In this document: piece by piece, positions 29,007 to 38,224 of the stretch
Position numbering within the stretch: position 1 is the stretch's first letter
Layout: the number at the start of each line of letters is the position of its first letter
NCBI GenBank assembly: GCA_963763095.1
Contig: CAVXNR010000015.1
Coordinates: 186,001-250,000 of the forward strand
Reading direction: 5' to 3'
Length of the DNA: 64,000 bases
Origin: CAVUCH01 sp963763095
Lineage (GTDB): Bacteria; Acidobacteriota; Vicinamibacteria; Vicinamibacterales; JAENWD01
Translations under genes and position numbers: made by a program
Notes under the pieces: model-generated
The model's database searches: none
The model's input: only the letters and a program-made list of their open reading frames with translations
What the model was told of the DNA's origin: nothing

Positions 29007-30782
29007 TTACGGCCTCCATGAGGCCTGTTCAAAAATCCGCAGGGCCTCGCCCGCGTCGCGCGCCGCCGGCGTTACGATGGTGCGCTCGTCGATCAGGATC
29101 TTTCGGTTTGCTCGGGCCGCTGCACGCACATCGTCTTCGCAGACGAACGGCTCGGGCACCGCTGGCGGAGCGGTCGCCGCGACCGGCGGGGCCGCGGGCG
29201 CCGGAGCCGGCGGCGCGGCCGGGACCCCCGAGTGCGGCGATCCCCCGATCCCCCTGGACTGCAGGAATTGATCGATGCGTCGAGACAGGGATTCGGCGCT
29301 GACTGGCTCCGCGGCCGGGCGGTGCGGGGGCCTGGGCAGCGGGACATCGCTCGACAGCGCCTGCGTCGACGTGCTGCCGCCGGGCGATGCGGGCGGCTGG
29401 GCGGGTCGCAGCTCGTACGCCAGCCGCTTGATGTTCAGCAGGTGACGCGGCGTGATGTTGTCTGACGTGATGTTCCCCCCGAAGCCGCCGCACCCCAGCG
29501 TCATCGCCGGATCGAGGCCAGTGGTGAGGCCGATGGATCCGAGGGTGGTCGGCGTGTTCACGCAGATACGGAAGGCCGGCTTCTTCAGGCCGAACTCGAG
29601 GATCACGGCGTCGTCTCGCGAGTGGATCGACATGGTGTGCCCCATGCCGCCGTAGCGCAGGATCTGCATGCAGCGCTCGCAGCCCTCCCGCCAGTCCTTG
29701 ACTACGTAGTACGACAGCACCGGGCACAGCTTCTCGATGGAGAGCGGGAACTCGCGACCGACCCCTGCCAGAGGCGCGATCAGGACGCGCGTCCCCACCG
29801 GGACGGTGATCCCGGACTGCCGGGCGACCTCCAGTGCGGATTTGCCCACGAGTGCCGGGTTCGGCAGACGCTGCGGGGTTACGAGCGCACGGGCCACGGC
29901 GTCAATCTCGGGGCCGGAGAGGAAGTACGCACCGTGCTCCACGAACGACTGACGCGCCTCGTCGGCCACCACTTCATCGACCACCACCGAGTTTTCGGAC
30001 GAGCAGAGGACGCCGTGGTCGAAGGTCTTGCCGGTGATGATGTCGCGCACGGCCTTGGGCACATCCGCCGACCGCTCGATGTAGGCTGGCGCATTGCCGG
30101 GGCCCACTCCGTATGCCGGCTTGCCGGCGGAATACGCGGCCCTCACCAACCCCATCCCGCCGGTCGCCAGGATGACGGCCACTTCCCGCGCCTTCATCAG
30201 TTCCTGGGTCCCCTCGATCGTGACGGTCGTCATCCAGAGGACGCTGTCCTCGGGTGCCCCTGCGGCCCGTGCCGCCTGCGCCATGATCTCGGCGGTCCGG
30301 CTGATGCAGCGCACCGCGGAGGGGTGTGGACTGAGCACGATCGCGCACCGCGCTTTCAGCGCGATCAGGATCTTGTAGATGGCCGTCGACGTGGGGTTCG
30401 TGGATGGCACGATCGCCGCGACCACACCGAAGGGTTCCGCAATCTCGACGACCTTCCGGTCCTCGATGCGATTTACGACGCCGACGGTGCGCATCGGCTG
30501 GATGAACCGATGCACGCGCTCGGACGAGAAGAGGTTTTTCTGGACCTTGTCGGCCACCACGCCGAATCCGGTCTCTTCCACGGCGAGGCGGGCGAGTGTT
30601 TCGGCTTGCGGCGTAACGGCCGCGGCCATGCCGTCGACGATGGCGTCGATGCGTTCCTGTGGGAGCTCGCCCAATTGGGTCTGCGCCCGGCGCGCACGCC
30701 GAGCGAGCTCGCGGGCTTCCTGGATGGAGGCGAGGTCCCGATCCGTGCCCCCTGCGGGTCGCAAGTCGGTCTGTGCGGCCAT
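29007..30782 (-). CDS. Microcompartment-type CoA-acylating aldehyde dehydrogenase with long C-terminal extension
   Basis: The 591-residue protein matches PduP/EutE-like enzymes that convert an aldehyde to acyl-CoA with NAD inside bacterial microcompartments. The catalytic cysteine is in DHGVLCSSENS near residue 270, with GVGPGNAPAYIE and the terminal LGCGGFGGNITSDNI region. Past residue 460 it carries about 125 extra residues: a helix (VSAESLSRRIDQFLQSRGI) that resembles an encapsulation peptide, a Pro/Ala-rich linker, and a tail with ILIDERTIVTPAARD. Usual members are 460-480 residues. It lies 17 bases after the shell-protein gene on the same strand. The roles of helix and tail are inferences. 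Confidence 0.93.
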   Translation of the reverse strand: MAAQTDLRPAGGTDRDLASIQEARELARRARRAQTQLGELPQERIDAIVDGMAAAVTPQAETLARLAVEETGFGVVADKVQKNLFSSERVHRFIQPMRTVGVVNRIEDRKVVEIAEPFGVVAAIVPSTNPTSTAIYKILIALKARCAIVLSPHPSAVRCISRTAEIMAQAARAAGAPEDSVLWMTTVTIEGTQELMKAREVAVILATGGMGLVRAAYSAGKPAYGVGPGNAPAYIERSADVPKAVRDIITGKTFDHGVLCSSENSVVVDEVVADEARQSFVEHGAYFLSGPEIDAVARALVTPQRLPNPALVGKSALEVARQSGITVPVGTRVLIAPLAGVGREFPLSIEKLCPVLSYYVVKDWREGCERCMQILRYGGMGHTMSIHSRDDAVILEFGLKKPAFRICVNTPTTLGSIGLTTGLDPAMTLGCGGFGGNITSDNITPRHLLNIKRLAYELRPAQPPASPGGSTSTQALSSDVPLPRPPHRPAAEPVSAESLSRRIDQFLQSRGIGGSPHSGVPAAPPAPAPAAPPVAATAPPAVPEPFVCEDDVRAAARANRKILIDERTIVTPAARDAGEALRIFEQASWRP

Positions 30783-30799
30783 GACCTGCGCTCAGTCGT

Positions 30800-31090
30800 T
30801 CAGGCGGGGGAGCCGGGCACCTGGGGGAGGATGCGGTCAACTTCCGCGTGCGGTCGCGGGATGACGTGCACCGAGACGAGCTCGCCCACACGGCGCGCGG
30901 CGGCGGCTCCCGCGTCAGTGGCTGCTTTCACGGCCCCGACGTCTCCCCGCACCATGACCGTGACATAGCCGGCGCCGATGTATTCCTTGGCCACCAGGAC
31001 GACGTTGGCGGCCTTGACCATCGCGTCTGCCGCTTCAATCGATCCGATGAGCCCGCGGGTTTCGACGAGCCCCAGCGCTTCCTGTGACAT
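30800..31090 (-). CDS. BMC-H type microcompartment shell protein (PduA-like)
   Basis: The 96-residue single BMC domain starts MSQEALGLVETRGLIGSIEAAD and contains VGAVKAATDAGAAAARRVGEL and VSVHVIPRPH, the hallmarks of hexamer-forming shell proteins. ATG 31090 follows GGAGG and matches the family N-terminus; an in-frame extension to 31120 is unlikely. It precedes the acylating aldehyde dehydrogenase. No pentamer (BMC-P), trimer (BMC-T) or signature aldolase/diol dehydratase is in the window, so the pair is either a satellite of a larger locus elsewhere or unusually small. Confidence 0.95.
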   Translation of the reverse strand: MSQEALGLVETRGLIGSIEAADAMVKAANVVLVAKEYIGAGYVTVMVRGDVGAVKAATDAGAAAARRVGELVSVHVIPRPHAEVDRILPQVPGSPA

Positions 31091-31184
31091 GCACCCTCCG
31101 CAGCGGCGCGACTGTAACATTATTGCCGACGCCCAACAACGGCGCTATCATGACCCGTCGCGGATGCACAAGCGCGCGTGCGGC

Positions 31185-31203
31185 CGGGGCGCTTCGCCCC
31201 GGC
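31185..31203. repeat. Perfect hairpin CCGGGGCG-CTT-CGCCCCGG
   Basis: An 8-bp perfect stem with a 3-base loop lies upstream of the tandem array. It belongs to the general class of GC-rich palindromes seen between genes in this window. Confidence 0.8.
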
Positions 31204-31214
31204 CCTACACTGAT

Positions 31215-31399
31215 GATCCGCGGCAGTCTGCTGCGGGCGTCGCGGTCGGCCCCAGGCTGTTGATCCGTGGCTGTCTGGGCAGGCGTCGCGGTCGGCCCCA
31301 GGCCGTTGATCCCTCGTGTGTGTGCAGGCGTCGCGGTCGGTCCTACGCCTGTTGATTCGCCGTTGTGTGTGCAGGCGTCACAGTCTAGGCCCGGGGCCC
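31215..31399. repeat. Four tandem copies of a 46-47 bp unit
   Basis: Units start at 31215, 31262, 31308 and 31354, each beginning GATCCG, GATCCC or GATTCG and containing GGCGTCGCGGTCGG or a variant. The fourth unit is the most diverged. The array sits in the region between the divergent BMC shell gene and the lipoprotein gene, where it may influence expression or vary in copy number. No peptide similarity supports coding. Confidence 0.85.
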
Positions 31400-31462
31400 G
31401 AAGCGCCCCGGGCTGTCCCAGATCCCGAATCCGGCGGCTCTTTTGCGGAGTTCTACCCATCC

Positions 31463-32347
31463 ATGCATGTGTCGTCTCGCGTTCTATTCCTTTGTACATT
31501 ACCGGTGCTGCTGCTCGTCGGGTGCCGCCGTGGGGCTGACTCCCAACCGCCTGTAGCCACCCCGTCGATCACGGTCAGTCGCGCGAAGGCGGCACTCGGC
31601 AGCCCGCTGGAAATTACCTACAAGTTCGTGGTTGCCAAAGATGCGCCGAAGTTCGAGCAGGACTACACAGTCATGGTGCACTTCGTCGATTCGGACGAAG
31701 AGCTCATGTGGACGGACGATCACCGGCCGCCCACGCCAACCACCCAGTGGAAGCCCGGGCAGACGGTCGAGTACACGCGCACCGTCTTCGTCCCGGTGTA
31801 TCCGTATCTGGGGGATGCGGCGATCCAGGTTGGTCTCTATTCCAGCAAGGATTCCGGCCGGCTGCCGCTCGCCGGCAACGACTCAGGACAGCGCGCCTAC
31901 AAGGTGGGAACACTCCAGTTGCTCGCCCAAACCGAGAACGTGTTCCTGATCTACAAGGAAGGGTGGCACCCTCCCGAGGTGGCCGCGGAAAACTCGATCG
32001 TCGAATGGCAATGGACGAAGGGTGCGTCGACGATCGTGTTCCGCAACCCCAAGCGCGACTGCATCTTCTACCTGCACGCCGATAACCCGGGCAGCGCGTT
32101 CAACGAGTCCCAGAACGTCGATATCGTGCTCAACGGGCAGCCGGTGGATCGCTTTACGCTCGCGCCGAAGCAGGAGCACATCCACAGGACCACGTTGAAC
32201 ACCGCAAAACTGGGCAGCGGCGACATGGCGGAAGTGCGCATACAGGTCGATAAGACCTACGTGCCCGCACTGATGCCCGCCATTCACAGCCGCGATCCCC
32301 GGGAGCTCGGAATTCGTGTGTTCCATGCCTTTGTGGAGCCCCGCTGA
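31463..32347 (+). CDS. Lipoprotein of unknown function
   Basis: The 294-residue protein begins with a lipoprotein signal (VLFLCTLPVLLLVGC; cysteine at the lipobox). The rest looks like beta-sandwich domains: SPLEITYKFVVAKDAP, YTVMVHFVDSDEELMW and a second domain ending RELGIRVFHAFVEPR. I do not recognise the family. ATG 31463 gives the lipobox in the proper position. The transglycosylase gene follows 3 bases later, so they may be cotranscribed and both act at the envelope. Confidence 0.72.
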   Translation: MHVSSRVLFLCTLPVLLLVGCRRGADSQPPVATPSITVSRAKAALGSPLEITYKFVVAKDAPKFEQDYTVMVHFVDSDEELMWTDDHRPPTPTTQWKPGQTVEYTRTVFVPVYPYLGDAAIQVGLYSSKDSGRLPLAGNDSGQRAYKVGTLQLLAQTENVFLIYKEGWHPPEVAAENSIVEWQWTKGASTIVFRNPKRDCIFYLHADNPGSAFNESQNVDIVLNGQPVDRFTLAPKQEHIHRTTLNTAKLGSGDMAEVRIQVDKTYVPALMPAIHSRDPRELGIRVFHAFVEPR

Positions 32348-32350
32348 CCG

Positions 32351-33046
32351 GTGTTGATGCCCTCGGATCGCCGTCGCGTCGAAGGACCGCGGGCCTGCAG
32401 AGGCGGCGCCGCGGTGTTGTGCGTGGTCGTCGCGTGTCTGATGCCGTCGCCAGCCGCCGCGGAAATCATCCGCCTGAGCGGGGGGCGCACCCTGTCGGTC
32501 AAGGCGCACCGCGACGAGGGCGAGTCGATCGTGCTGACGCTCCGGGCGGGCGGCGAGATTGTCTGCCCGCGCAGCATGGTCGCCGGGATTCTGCCCGACG
32601 AGGTGCCATACCCCGAGCCGCCGGCGGAACCAGCCGAGGACCTGCGGCAGGTCGCGTCCGAGGTCACCGGAGGACGGTTTCGTGATCTGATCGCCAACGC
32701 GGCCGAGCGGCACGGGGTGAGTCCAAGCCTTGTCCAGGCCGTGATCGAGGTCGAGTCGAACTTCGAACAGCGCGCGCGCTCGCGCAAGGGGGCAATGGGG
32801 CTGATGCAGCTCATGCCCGGCACGGCGCGTCAGTACGCGGTGGCGAACCCGTACGATCCCCGGTCGAACATCGACGCAGGCACGCGGCACCTCCGGATGC
32901 TCCTCGATCGCTTCGATGTCTCGCGTGCGCTGGCCGCCTACAACGCGGGCGAAGGTGCCGTGCGGCGTTTCGGCGGAATCCCGCCCTACCCCGAAACGCG
33001 CAGCTACGTCCGCCGGATCCTCCGTCTCGTGGAAGCCGCGCACTGA
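32351..33046 (+). CDS. Exported lytic transglycosylase (SLT domain)
   Basis: This 231-residue protein has an N-terminal signal segment (VLCVVVACLMPSPAAA), a short region resembling a beta-rich SLT-associated domain (EIIRLSGGRTLSVKAHRD), and an SLT domain with catalytic glutamate in AVIEVESNFEQRARS plus KGAMGLMQLMPGTA and LAAYNAGEGAV. It cleaves peptidoglycan. The start is one of three consecutive codons, GTG 32351, TTG 32354 or ATG 32357. It precedes the secretion operon, for which a local wall-opening role would be natural (inference). Confidence 0.9.
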   Translation: MLMPSDRRRVEGPRACRGGAAVLCVVVACLMPSPAAAEIIRLSGGRTLSVKAHRDEGESIVLTLRAGGEIVCPRSMVAGILPDEVPYPEPPAEPAEDLRQVASEVTGGRFRDLIANAAERHGVSPSLVQAVIEVESNFEQRARSRKGAMGLMQLMPGTARQYAVANPYDPRSNIDAGTRHLRMLLDRFDVSRALAAYNAGEGAVRRFGGIPPYPETRSYVRRILRLVEAAH

Positions 33047-33078
33047 GAGCCAGCCTTCTATTCGTCCCACCCGTCCTA

Positions 33079-33094
33079 CCTCAGAGAACTGAGG
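33079..33094. terminator. CCTCAG-AGAA-CTGAGG hairpin
   Basis: A perfect 6-bp stem with a tetraloop lies 33 bases after the transglycosylase stop and before the secretion operon promoter. There is no T-run, so termination is only possible. Confidence 0.5.
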
Positions 33095-33123
33095 CAAGGC
33101 GCGGATGGGATGCACGCGGAACT

Positions 33124-33132
33124 TGGTATAAT
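33124..33132 (+). promoter_or_regulatory. Extended -10 promoter (TGGTATAAT) of the secretion operon
   Basis: TATAAT at 33127-33132 is preceded by TGG, the extended -10 motif. No good -35 box is seen 17 bp upstream, which extended -10 promoters tolerate. It lies 48 bases before the first gene of the operon. Confidence 0.6.
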
Positions 33133-33180
33133 CCGCGGATTCGGTCCGTCGGTTAATGTCCTGTCAGACAAGATTTTACG

Positions 33181-34389
33181 ATGGAGTTCTCCTGCAGGCT
33201 CGTCACCGCCAGGGGTGAGATCGTCGAGGGCGTGTACACGGCCGACACCGAAGCACGGCTGCGGCACGAGCTCGAGGATAAGGGCCTGCACATCCTTGCG
33301 CTTCGGTCGCGGGGAGGCATCGGCGGCTTCTCGTTCGCCTTGCCACGGCGCCGCCGAATCAGCCCTCGGGAGTTCCTCGAGTTCAACCAGGAACTGGCCA
33401 CGCTGCTCAAGGCGGGGATGCCCCTGGTTCAGTCGCTCGACCTGCTGCGTGGTGGCATTTCGGATCCGCTGTTCCGCTCGGTGCTCGACGCCGTCCACGA
33501 TCGCGTCAAGGCCGGTTCCGCCCTGAGCGACGCGTTCGAGGAGCACGGCGCGCTCTTTCCCCGCGTTTACACGGCCTCCCTCATGGCTGGCGAGCGCAGC
33601 GGCAGCCTCGAAGTGGTACTGCGCCGATACGTGGCGTACACGAAGCTCGCCGGTGCGGTGCGGCGCAAGACGATCTCCGCACTGATCTACCCGGCGGTGT
33701 TGGTCAGCCTGGCGGTCGTGGTGGTCAGCGTCATCGTGCTGAAGCTGGTGCCGGCCTTTTCCGAGTTCTACGCGAGCTTCAACGCGGAGCTGCCGCTGGT
33801 CACGCGAATTATCGTGCGCGGCTCCAGCGTGCTCAGCCAGAACATCCTGCTGGTGTTTGCGGCCATTGCATTTGCGGGCATGGCCCTCGTGTACTGGGTG
33901 CGACAACCGGGCGTGCGGCTTGGGATGGACCGGGCGCTGCTGCGACTGCCGTGGGCCGGCGATGTCGCTCGGAAGTTCTCGACGGCGCAGCTCGCACGGA
34001 CGCTGGCCACTCTGCTGGGAGGCGGCATCCCGCTCGTCAACGCGCTCGAGATCGCCGGGCGGTCCATCGGAAACCGGCACATGGCGCGCGAGCTCGAGAC
34101 GGTGGCGCAGTCGGTGCGCGAAGGGCAGGGGTTGGCCGCCACCATGCGAACCACGGGCCTGTTTCCAGATGTGGCCGTGAAGATGACGGAAGTGGGGGAG
34201 GCCACGGGCGCGCTCCAGGAGATGCTCAACAGCCTCTCCGAGTTCTACGACGAAGAGATCGAGACCAACATGGACCGGTTCGTCACGCTCGTGGAACCGG
34301 TGCTGCTCATCACGATGGGGCTGGTGATTGCGGCGCTGCTGCTGGCGCTCTACATGCCCTTGTTCCAGCTGACCTCGGTGATCTCTTGA
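33181..34389 (+). CDS. gspF: Type II secretion / type IV pilus inner-membrane protein GspF/PilC
   Basis: The 402-residue polytopic protein is the inner-membrane platform of the secretion or pilus machine. It has two repeated GspF domains (GMPLVQSLDLLRGG and GGIPLVNALEIAGRSI) and three membrane segments including LVSLAVVVVSVIVLKLVPAF and the C-terminal LLITMGLVIAALLLALYMP. ATG 33181 fits the family N-terminus MEFSCRLVTARGEIVEG. It heads an operon of tightly spaced assembly genes. In many organisms the ATPase precedes this gene; here it follows. Confidence 0.92.
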   Translation: MEFSCRLVTARGEIVEGVYTADTEARLRHELEDKGLHILALRSRGGIGGFSFALPRRRRISPREFLEFNQELATLLKAGMPLVQSLDLLRGGISDPLFRSVLDAVHDRVKAGSALSDAFEEHGALFPRVYTASLMAGERSGSLEVVLRRYVAYTKLAGAVRRKTISALIYPAVLVSLAVVVVSVIVLKLVPAFSEFYASFNAELPLVTRIIVRGSSVLSQNILLVFAAIAFAGMALVYWVRQPGVRLGMDRALLRLPWAGDVARKFSTAQLARTLATLLGGGIPLVNALEIAGRSIGNRHMARELETVAQSVREGQGLAATMRTTGLFPDVAVKMTEVGEATGALQEMLNSLSEFYDEEIETNMDRFVTLVEPVLLITMGLVIAALLLALYMPLFQLTSVIS

Positions 34390-34426
34390 GGCTGGCGGCG
34401 CACGGGCGTGTGACTTCTGGGGTGAC

Positions 34427-36079
34427 ATGGTGAACGGAAAGGCAACAGCGCCCGGTCCGGCGGTCGCGCCGGGACTCGAGTTCGCGCCGCCTGAAGATCG
34501 AATCGCGGAGAGCGCGCAGGCCCGCCGGCTCGCGGAGCGCTACCGGCTCGAATTCGTCGATATGGATCATTTCCTGATCGACAACGAGCTGTTCCGCTCG
34601 ATTCCCGCCGACTTGATGTTGCGCTATGGCTTCGTGCCGTACAGGCGCGAGGGGCGATCACTCGTGATCGTGGTCTCCGATCCAACCGACCTGCCGATGA
34701 TCGACGAGCTGGGGGCGCTGCTCGCCACACCCGTCAAGGTCACGGTGGGGACGGCCTCCGCCATCCAGTCCATTCTGAAGAAGAGCGAGAGCTCGCAGCG
34801 TGTGCTCGAGGAAGCGACCGAGAGTTTTCACCTGCAGCTCCTGAAGGAAGACGACAACGGCGACGACAACCTCACGGTCGAGCGGCTGACGAGCGACATC
34901 AGCCCGGTGATCAAGCTGGTAGACTCGACGATCTTTACAGCGCTGCAGCGCCGCGCCAGTGACGTGCACATCGAGACGCAGGACGATGCGGTGCACGTGA
35001 AGTACCGGATCGACGGCGTGCTGCAGGCGGCGATGCGGCCGATCGCGAAACAGTTCCACAGCTCGATCATCTCGCGCATCAAGGTGATGGCGGAGCTCGA
35101 CATCGCCGAGAAGCGCGTGCCGCAGGACGGGCGTTTCAAGCTGCGCGTCCCTGGAAAGACGATCGATTTCCGGGTCTCGATCATGCCGAGCGTTCACGGC
35201 GAGGACGCGGTCATCCGAATCCTCGACAAGGAATCCATCAGCGAGCAGTTCACGGAGCTGCGCCTCGATATCCTCGGGTTCCCCGAGGCCGAGCTGAAGC
35301 GCTTCCGGAAATACATTGCCGAGCCCTACGGGATGGTACTGGTCACCGGGCCCACGGGCAGCGGCAAGACGACGAGCCTCTATGCGGCGCTCTCGGAGAT
35401 CCGCTCGATCGAAGACAAGATCATCACGATCGAAGACCCGGTCGAATATCAGCTCACAGGCATCACGCAGATCCCGATCAACGAGAAAAAGGGCCTGACC
35501 TTCGCACGGGGGCTCCGCTCGATCCTGCGGCACGACCCCGACAAGATCATGGTCGGCGAGATCCGCGATCCGGAGACGGCGCAGATCGCCATCCAGTCGG
35601 CGCTGACGGGCCACCTGGTGTTCACGACGGTGCACGCCAACAACGTGCTGGACGTGCTCGGCCGCTTTCTCAACATGGGTGTCGAGCCCTATCAGTTCGT
35701 GTCGGCCCTCAACTGCGTCCTCGCCCAGCGGCTGGTCCGGTTGATCTGCACGCATTGCAAGCGGCGGGCAAAGGTCTCCGAGGAGCTGCTGACCGAATCG
35801 GCTCTTCCCGCCGGGTTCGCCACTACCCACCCGTTCTACGAGGGTGCCGGCTGCATCGAGTGCGGCGGGACCGGCTACAAGGGCCGGACGGCCATCTGCG
35901 AGCTCCTCGATCTGTCCGATCGTATCCGCGAAATGATCCTCGAGCGGCGGCCGACGTCGGAAATCAAGAAGGCGGCACGTGACGAGGGCATGCGGTTCCT
36001 GCGCGAGTCTGCGATCGAGCAGGTGATGCTGGGCCGGACCACGCTTCGCGAGATCAACAAGGTGACGTTCGTCGAATGA
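34427..36079 (+). CDS. gspE: GspE/PilB family secretion ATPase
   Basis: The 550-residue hexameric ATPase powers pseudopilus or pilus assembly. It has the N-terminal MshEN-like domain (LAERYRLEFVDMD), Walker A GPTGSGKTTS, the Asp and His boxes ITIEDPVEYQL and GHLVFTTVHANN, and a tetracysteine zinc site (CTHC and CIEC) typical of GspE/PilB rather than PilT. The stop overlaps the pilM start by 4 bases, so they are translationally coupled. Confidence 0.95.
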   Translation: MVNGKATAPGPAVAPGLEFAPPEDRIAESAQARRLAERYRLEFVDMDHFLIDNELFRSIPADLMLRYGFVPYRREGRSLVIVVSDPTDLPMIDELGALLATPVKVTVGTASAIQSILKKSESSQRVLEEATESFHLQLLKEDDNGDDNLTVERLTSDISPVIKLVDSTIFTALQRRASDVHIETQDDAVHVKYRIDGVLQAAMRPIAKQFHSSIISRIKVMAELDIAEKRVPQDGRFKLRVPGKTIDFRVSIMPSVHGEDAVIRILDKESISEQFTELRLDILGFPEAELKRFRKYIAEPYGMVLVTGPTGSGKTTSLYAALSEIRSIEDKIITIEDPVEYQLTGITQIPINEKKGLTFARGLRSILRHDPDKIMVGEIRDPETAQIAIQSALTGHLVFTTVHANNVLDVLGRFLNMGVEPYQFVSALNCVLAQRLVRLICTHCKRRAKVSEELLTESALPAGFATTHPFYEGAGCIECGGTGYKGRTAICELLDLSDRIREMILERRPTSEIKKAARDEGMRFLRESAIEQVMLGRTTLREINKVTFVE

Positions 36080-37053
36080 GCCGTCTTGCCGCGCTTCTCG
36101 GATCACCGACGCCCAGCCTCGGCATCGAGATCACTGCGACGCGCGTCGCGGCCGTACGCGTCGCGCCCGAGGGAACCCCCGCGCTCGTCACCGGCATCGC
36201 CGTCGAGGCGTTGCCGCCCGGCGCCGTGGTGCCAGCCCTGAACGCCGGCAACATCATCGATCGGGACGCCGTGACCGGAGCGATCCGCCGCGCCGTGCAG
36301 CAGCTCGGAGGGCGGGCCCGCCGCGCCGTGCTGGTCGTGCCGGACACGATCGCGAAGGTCTCGCTCCTGCGGTTCGAAAAAGTGCCGGCGCGCGCTGCCG
36401 ACCTCGCGGCGCTCGTGTCATGGCAGGTGCGCAAGAGCGCGCCCTTCCCGGCGGATCAGGCGCAGCTGTCGTATGTGCCGGGGGCGGAGGTGGACGGCTC
36501 ACGCGAGTTCGTCGTCACCATGGCGCGTCGCGACATCGTCACCGAATACGAAACAGTGTGCCAGGATGCGGGCGTGCACACGGGGGTCGTGGACCTGGCG
36601 ACCTTCAATCTGGTCAACGCCGCGCTCGCGGCCGGGGGGGCATCTGCGGGGGATGCCCTGCTGGTGAACCTGGCGCCCGACTACCTGACCGTCGTAATCC
36701 TTCGCGACGGCCAGTTGATGTTCTACCGCCACCGCGGGTCGGATGGTGACGGCAGCCTGGCGGACGCCGTCCACCAGTCGGCCATGTACTACGAGGATCG
36801 GCTGGGTGGCCGCGGGTTCACGCGGGCCATCCTTGCCGGGGCGGGACGCGGGAGCGTGGCTGCCGCGCCGGAGCTCGCAGCGCTGGACATCGACGGTGTA
36901 CGGCGTCAGCTCGAGACGCGGCTCGGGACGCAGGTGGAGACAATCGACCCGCGACCGGCGATCGCCCTTGCGGATCGGATTTCCGTGAGCCCGGCCCTGC
37001 TGGATACGCTCGCGCCCGTGGTCGGGCTCCTCCTGCGGGAGCGAACCGCGTGA
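36076..37053 (+). CDS. pilM: PilM-like actin-fold assembly protein
   Basis: This 325-residue cytoplasmic protein starts MSRLAALLGSPTPSLGIEI, has a PilM signature near KVSLLRFEKVPARAADL and VSWQVRKSAPFP, and resembles the N-terminal cytoplasmic part of GspL. It links PilN to the ATPase. ATGA and GTGA junctions couple it to both neighbours. Some conserved ATP-binding residues of PilM are not obvious, so it may not bind nucleotide. Confidence 0.85.
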   Translation: MSRLAALLGSPTPSLGIEITATRVAAVRVAPEGTPALVTGIAVEALPPGAVVPALNAGNIIDRDAVTGAIRRAVQQLGGRARRAVLVVPDTIAKVSLLRFEKVPARAADLAALVSWQVRKSAPFPADQAQLSYVPGAEVDGSREFVVTMARRDIVTEYETVCQDAGVHTGVVDLATFNLVNAALAAGGASAGDALLVNLAPDYLTVVILRDGQLMFYRHRGSDGDGSLADAVHQSAMYYEDRLGGRGFTRAILAGAGRGSVAAAPELAALDIDGVRRQLETRLGTQVETIDPRPAIALADRISVSPALLDTLAPVVGLLLRERTA

Positions 37054-37649
37054 TGCTGCGAACAGACCTCTCCACCCGCCCCTTCTACAACGAGCGCGCG
37101 GTCACGGTGGCCCTGGGCGTCGCCGCGGTCATCGTGCTCGTCTGCACCGTGCTGAACGTCACCGCCCTGGTGGCGCTGTCACGACGGCAGTTGGCGTTGG
37201 GGGCCGAGGCGGACCAGGCGGAGCGCACGGCGCACGATCTGCGCCAGAAGGCCGCGACCGCGCGACGGAGTGTCGACCAATCGCGGCTCGCCGCGATTGC
37301 TGCCGCGGCACACGAAGCGAACGCGCTGATCGACCGGCGGGTGTTTTCGTGGACCGAGCTGTTCAACCGCTTCGAGGCGACATTGCCCGCGGGCGTTCGG
37401 ATTGCCGCGGTACGGCCGTCGGTCGACCCTGACGGCCGTTTGATCATGACCGTCGCGGTGGTGGCGCGCTCCGTCGACGACGTGGATGCCTTCATCGAGG
37501 CGCTCGAGGGCACGCACGCGTTCGGCGACCTGCTGGCCCGAGAGGAGCGGTTCAACGACGCCGGCCTGCTCGAGGCCACGTTGCGCGGGGTGTACCGGTC
37601 GGAGCGCGTCCCGGGGAGTGCCGAGCCGGCGCCGGAGTCCCGTCCATGA
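37050..37649 (+). CDS. pilN: PilN-like inner-membrane assembly protein
   Basis: The 199-residue bitopic protein begins with LRTDLSTRPFYNERAV, matching PilN's conserved N-terminus that binds PilM, followed by one membrane helix (VALGVAAVIVLVCTVLNVTAL) and a periplasmic coiled coil with a ferredoxin-like domain. Start is GTG 37050 or ATG 37053. It overlaps both pilM and pilO. Confidence 0.85.
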   Translation: MMLRTDLSTRPFYNERAVTVALGVAAVIVLVCTVLNVTALVALSRRQLALGAEADQAERTAHDLRQKAATARRSVDQSRLAAIAAAAHEANALIDRRVFSWTELFNRFEATLPAGVRIAAVRPSVDPDGRLIMTVAVVARSVDDVDAFIEALEGTHAFGDLLAREERFNDAGLLEATLRGVYRSERVPGSAEPAPESRP

Positions 37650-38224
37650 CCCCGCTGCTGCGCCGCATCTTTCGCGAATGGCGCACGATCGTCGTGCCGC
37701 TCTCGGTCGCCGCCGTGCTGAACGTGCTCGCGTATGTGGCCATTATCTACCCGCTGTCGCTTCGAGCGTCAACGACGGCAGCCCGCAAGGACGTGGCACT
37801 TCGGCAGCTTGCGGCTGCCCACCGCGAGTTTGCGGCGTCTCGTCTGATGCTCACCAGCAAGGATCGTGCGGACGTCGAGTTGCGCAAGTTCTACGGGGAG
37901 GTGCTGCCCGACGATCTCGCGGGCGCACGGCGCATCACGTACGCGCGGCTGGCGCAGCTCGCCAACGAAGCGGACCTGCGCTACGAGCGGCGAAGCTACG
38001 AGCCCGACGCGAACTATGACGGCTCGCTCCAGAAGGTGAAGATCACGATGGTGCTCGAGGGCGAGTACCGCAATGTGCGGCGCTTCATCCACGACCTGGA
38101 AACCGCACCGGAGTTCGTGGTAATCGAGGACGTCGCGCTGGCTGAGGGCGCCGACCCGAACGCGCCCCTGACCCTGACCCTGCAGCTCGCCACGTTCTTC
38201 CGGTCGGAGGGACATGGAGGCTAA
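37646..38224 (+). CDS. pilO: PilO-like inner-membrane assembly protein
   Basis: The 192-residue protein has one N-terminal membrane helix (IVVPLSVAAVLNVLAYVAII), a periplasmic coiled coil (RKDVALRQLAAAHREF) and a ferredoxin-like domain in which KVKITMVLEGEYRNVRRFIHDLE is recognisable. It pairs with PilN in the alignment complex. The stop overlaps the next gene by 11 bases. Confidence 0.83.
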   Translation: MTPLLRRIFREWRTIVVPLSVAAVLNVLAYVAIIYPLSLRASTTAARKDVALRQLAAAHREFAASRLMLTSKDRADVELRKFYGEVLPDDLAGARRITYARLAQLANEADLRYERRSYEPDANYDGSLQKVKITMVLEGEYRNVRRFIHDLETAPEFVVIEDVALAEGADPNAPLTLTLQLATFFRSEGHGG

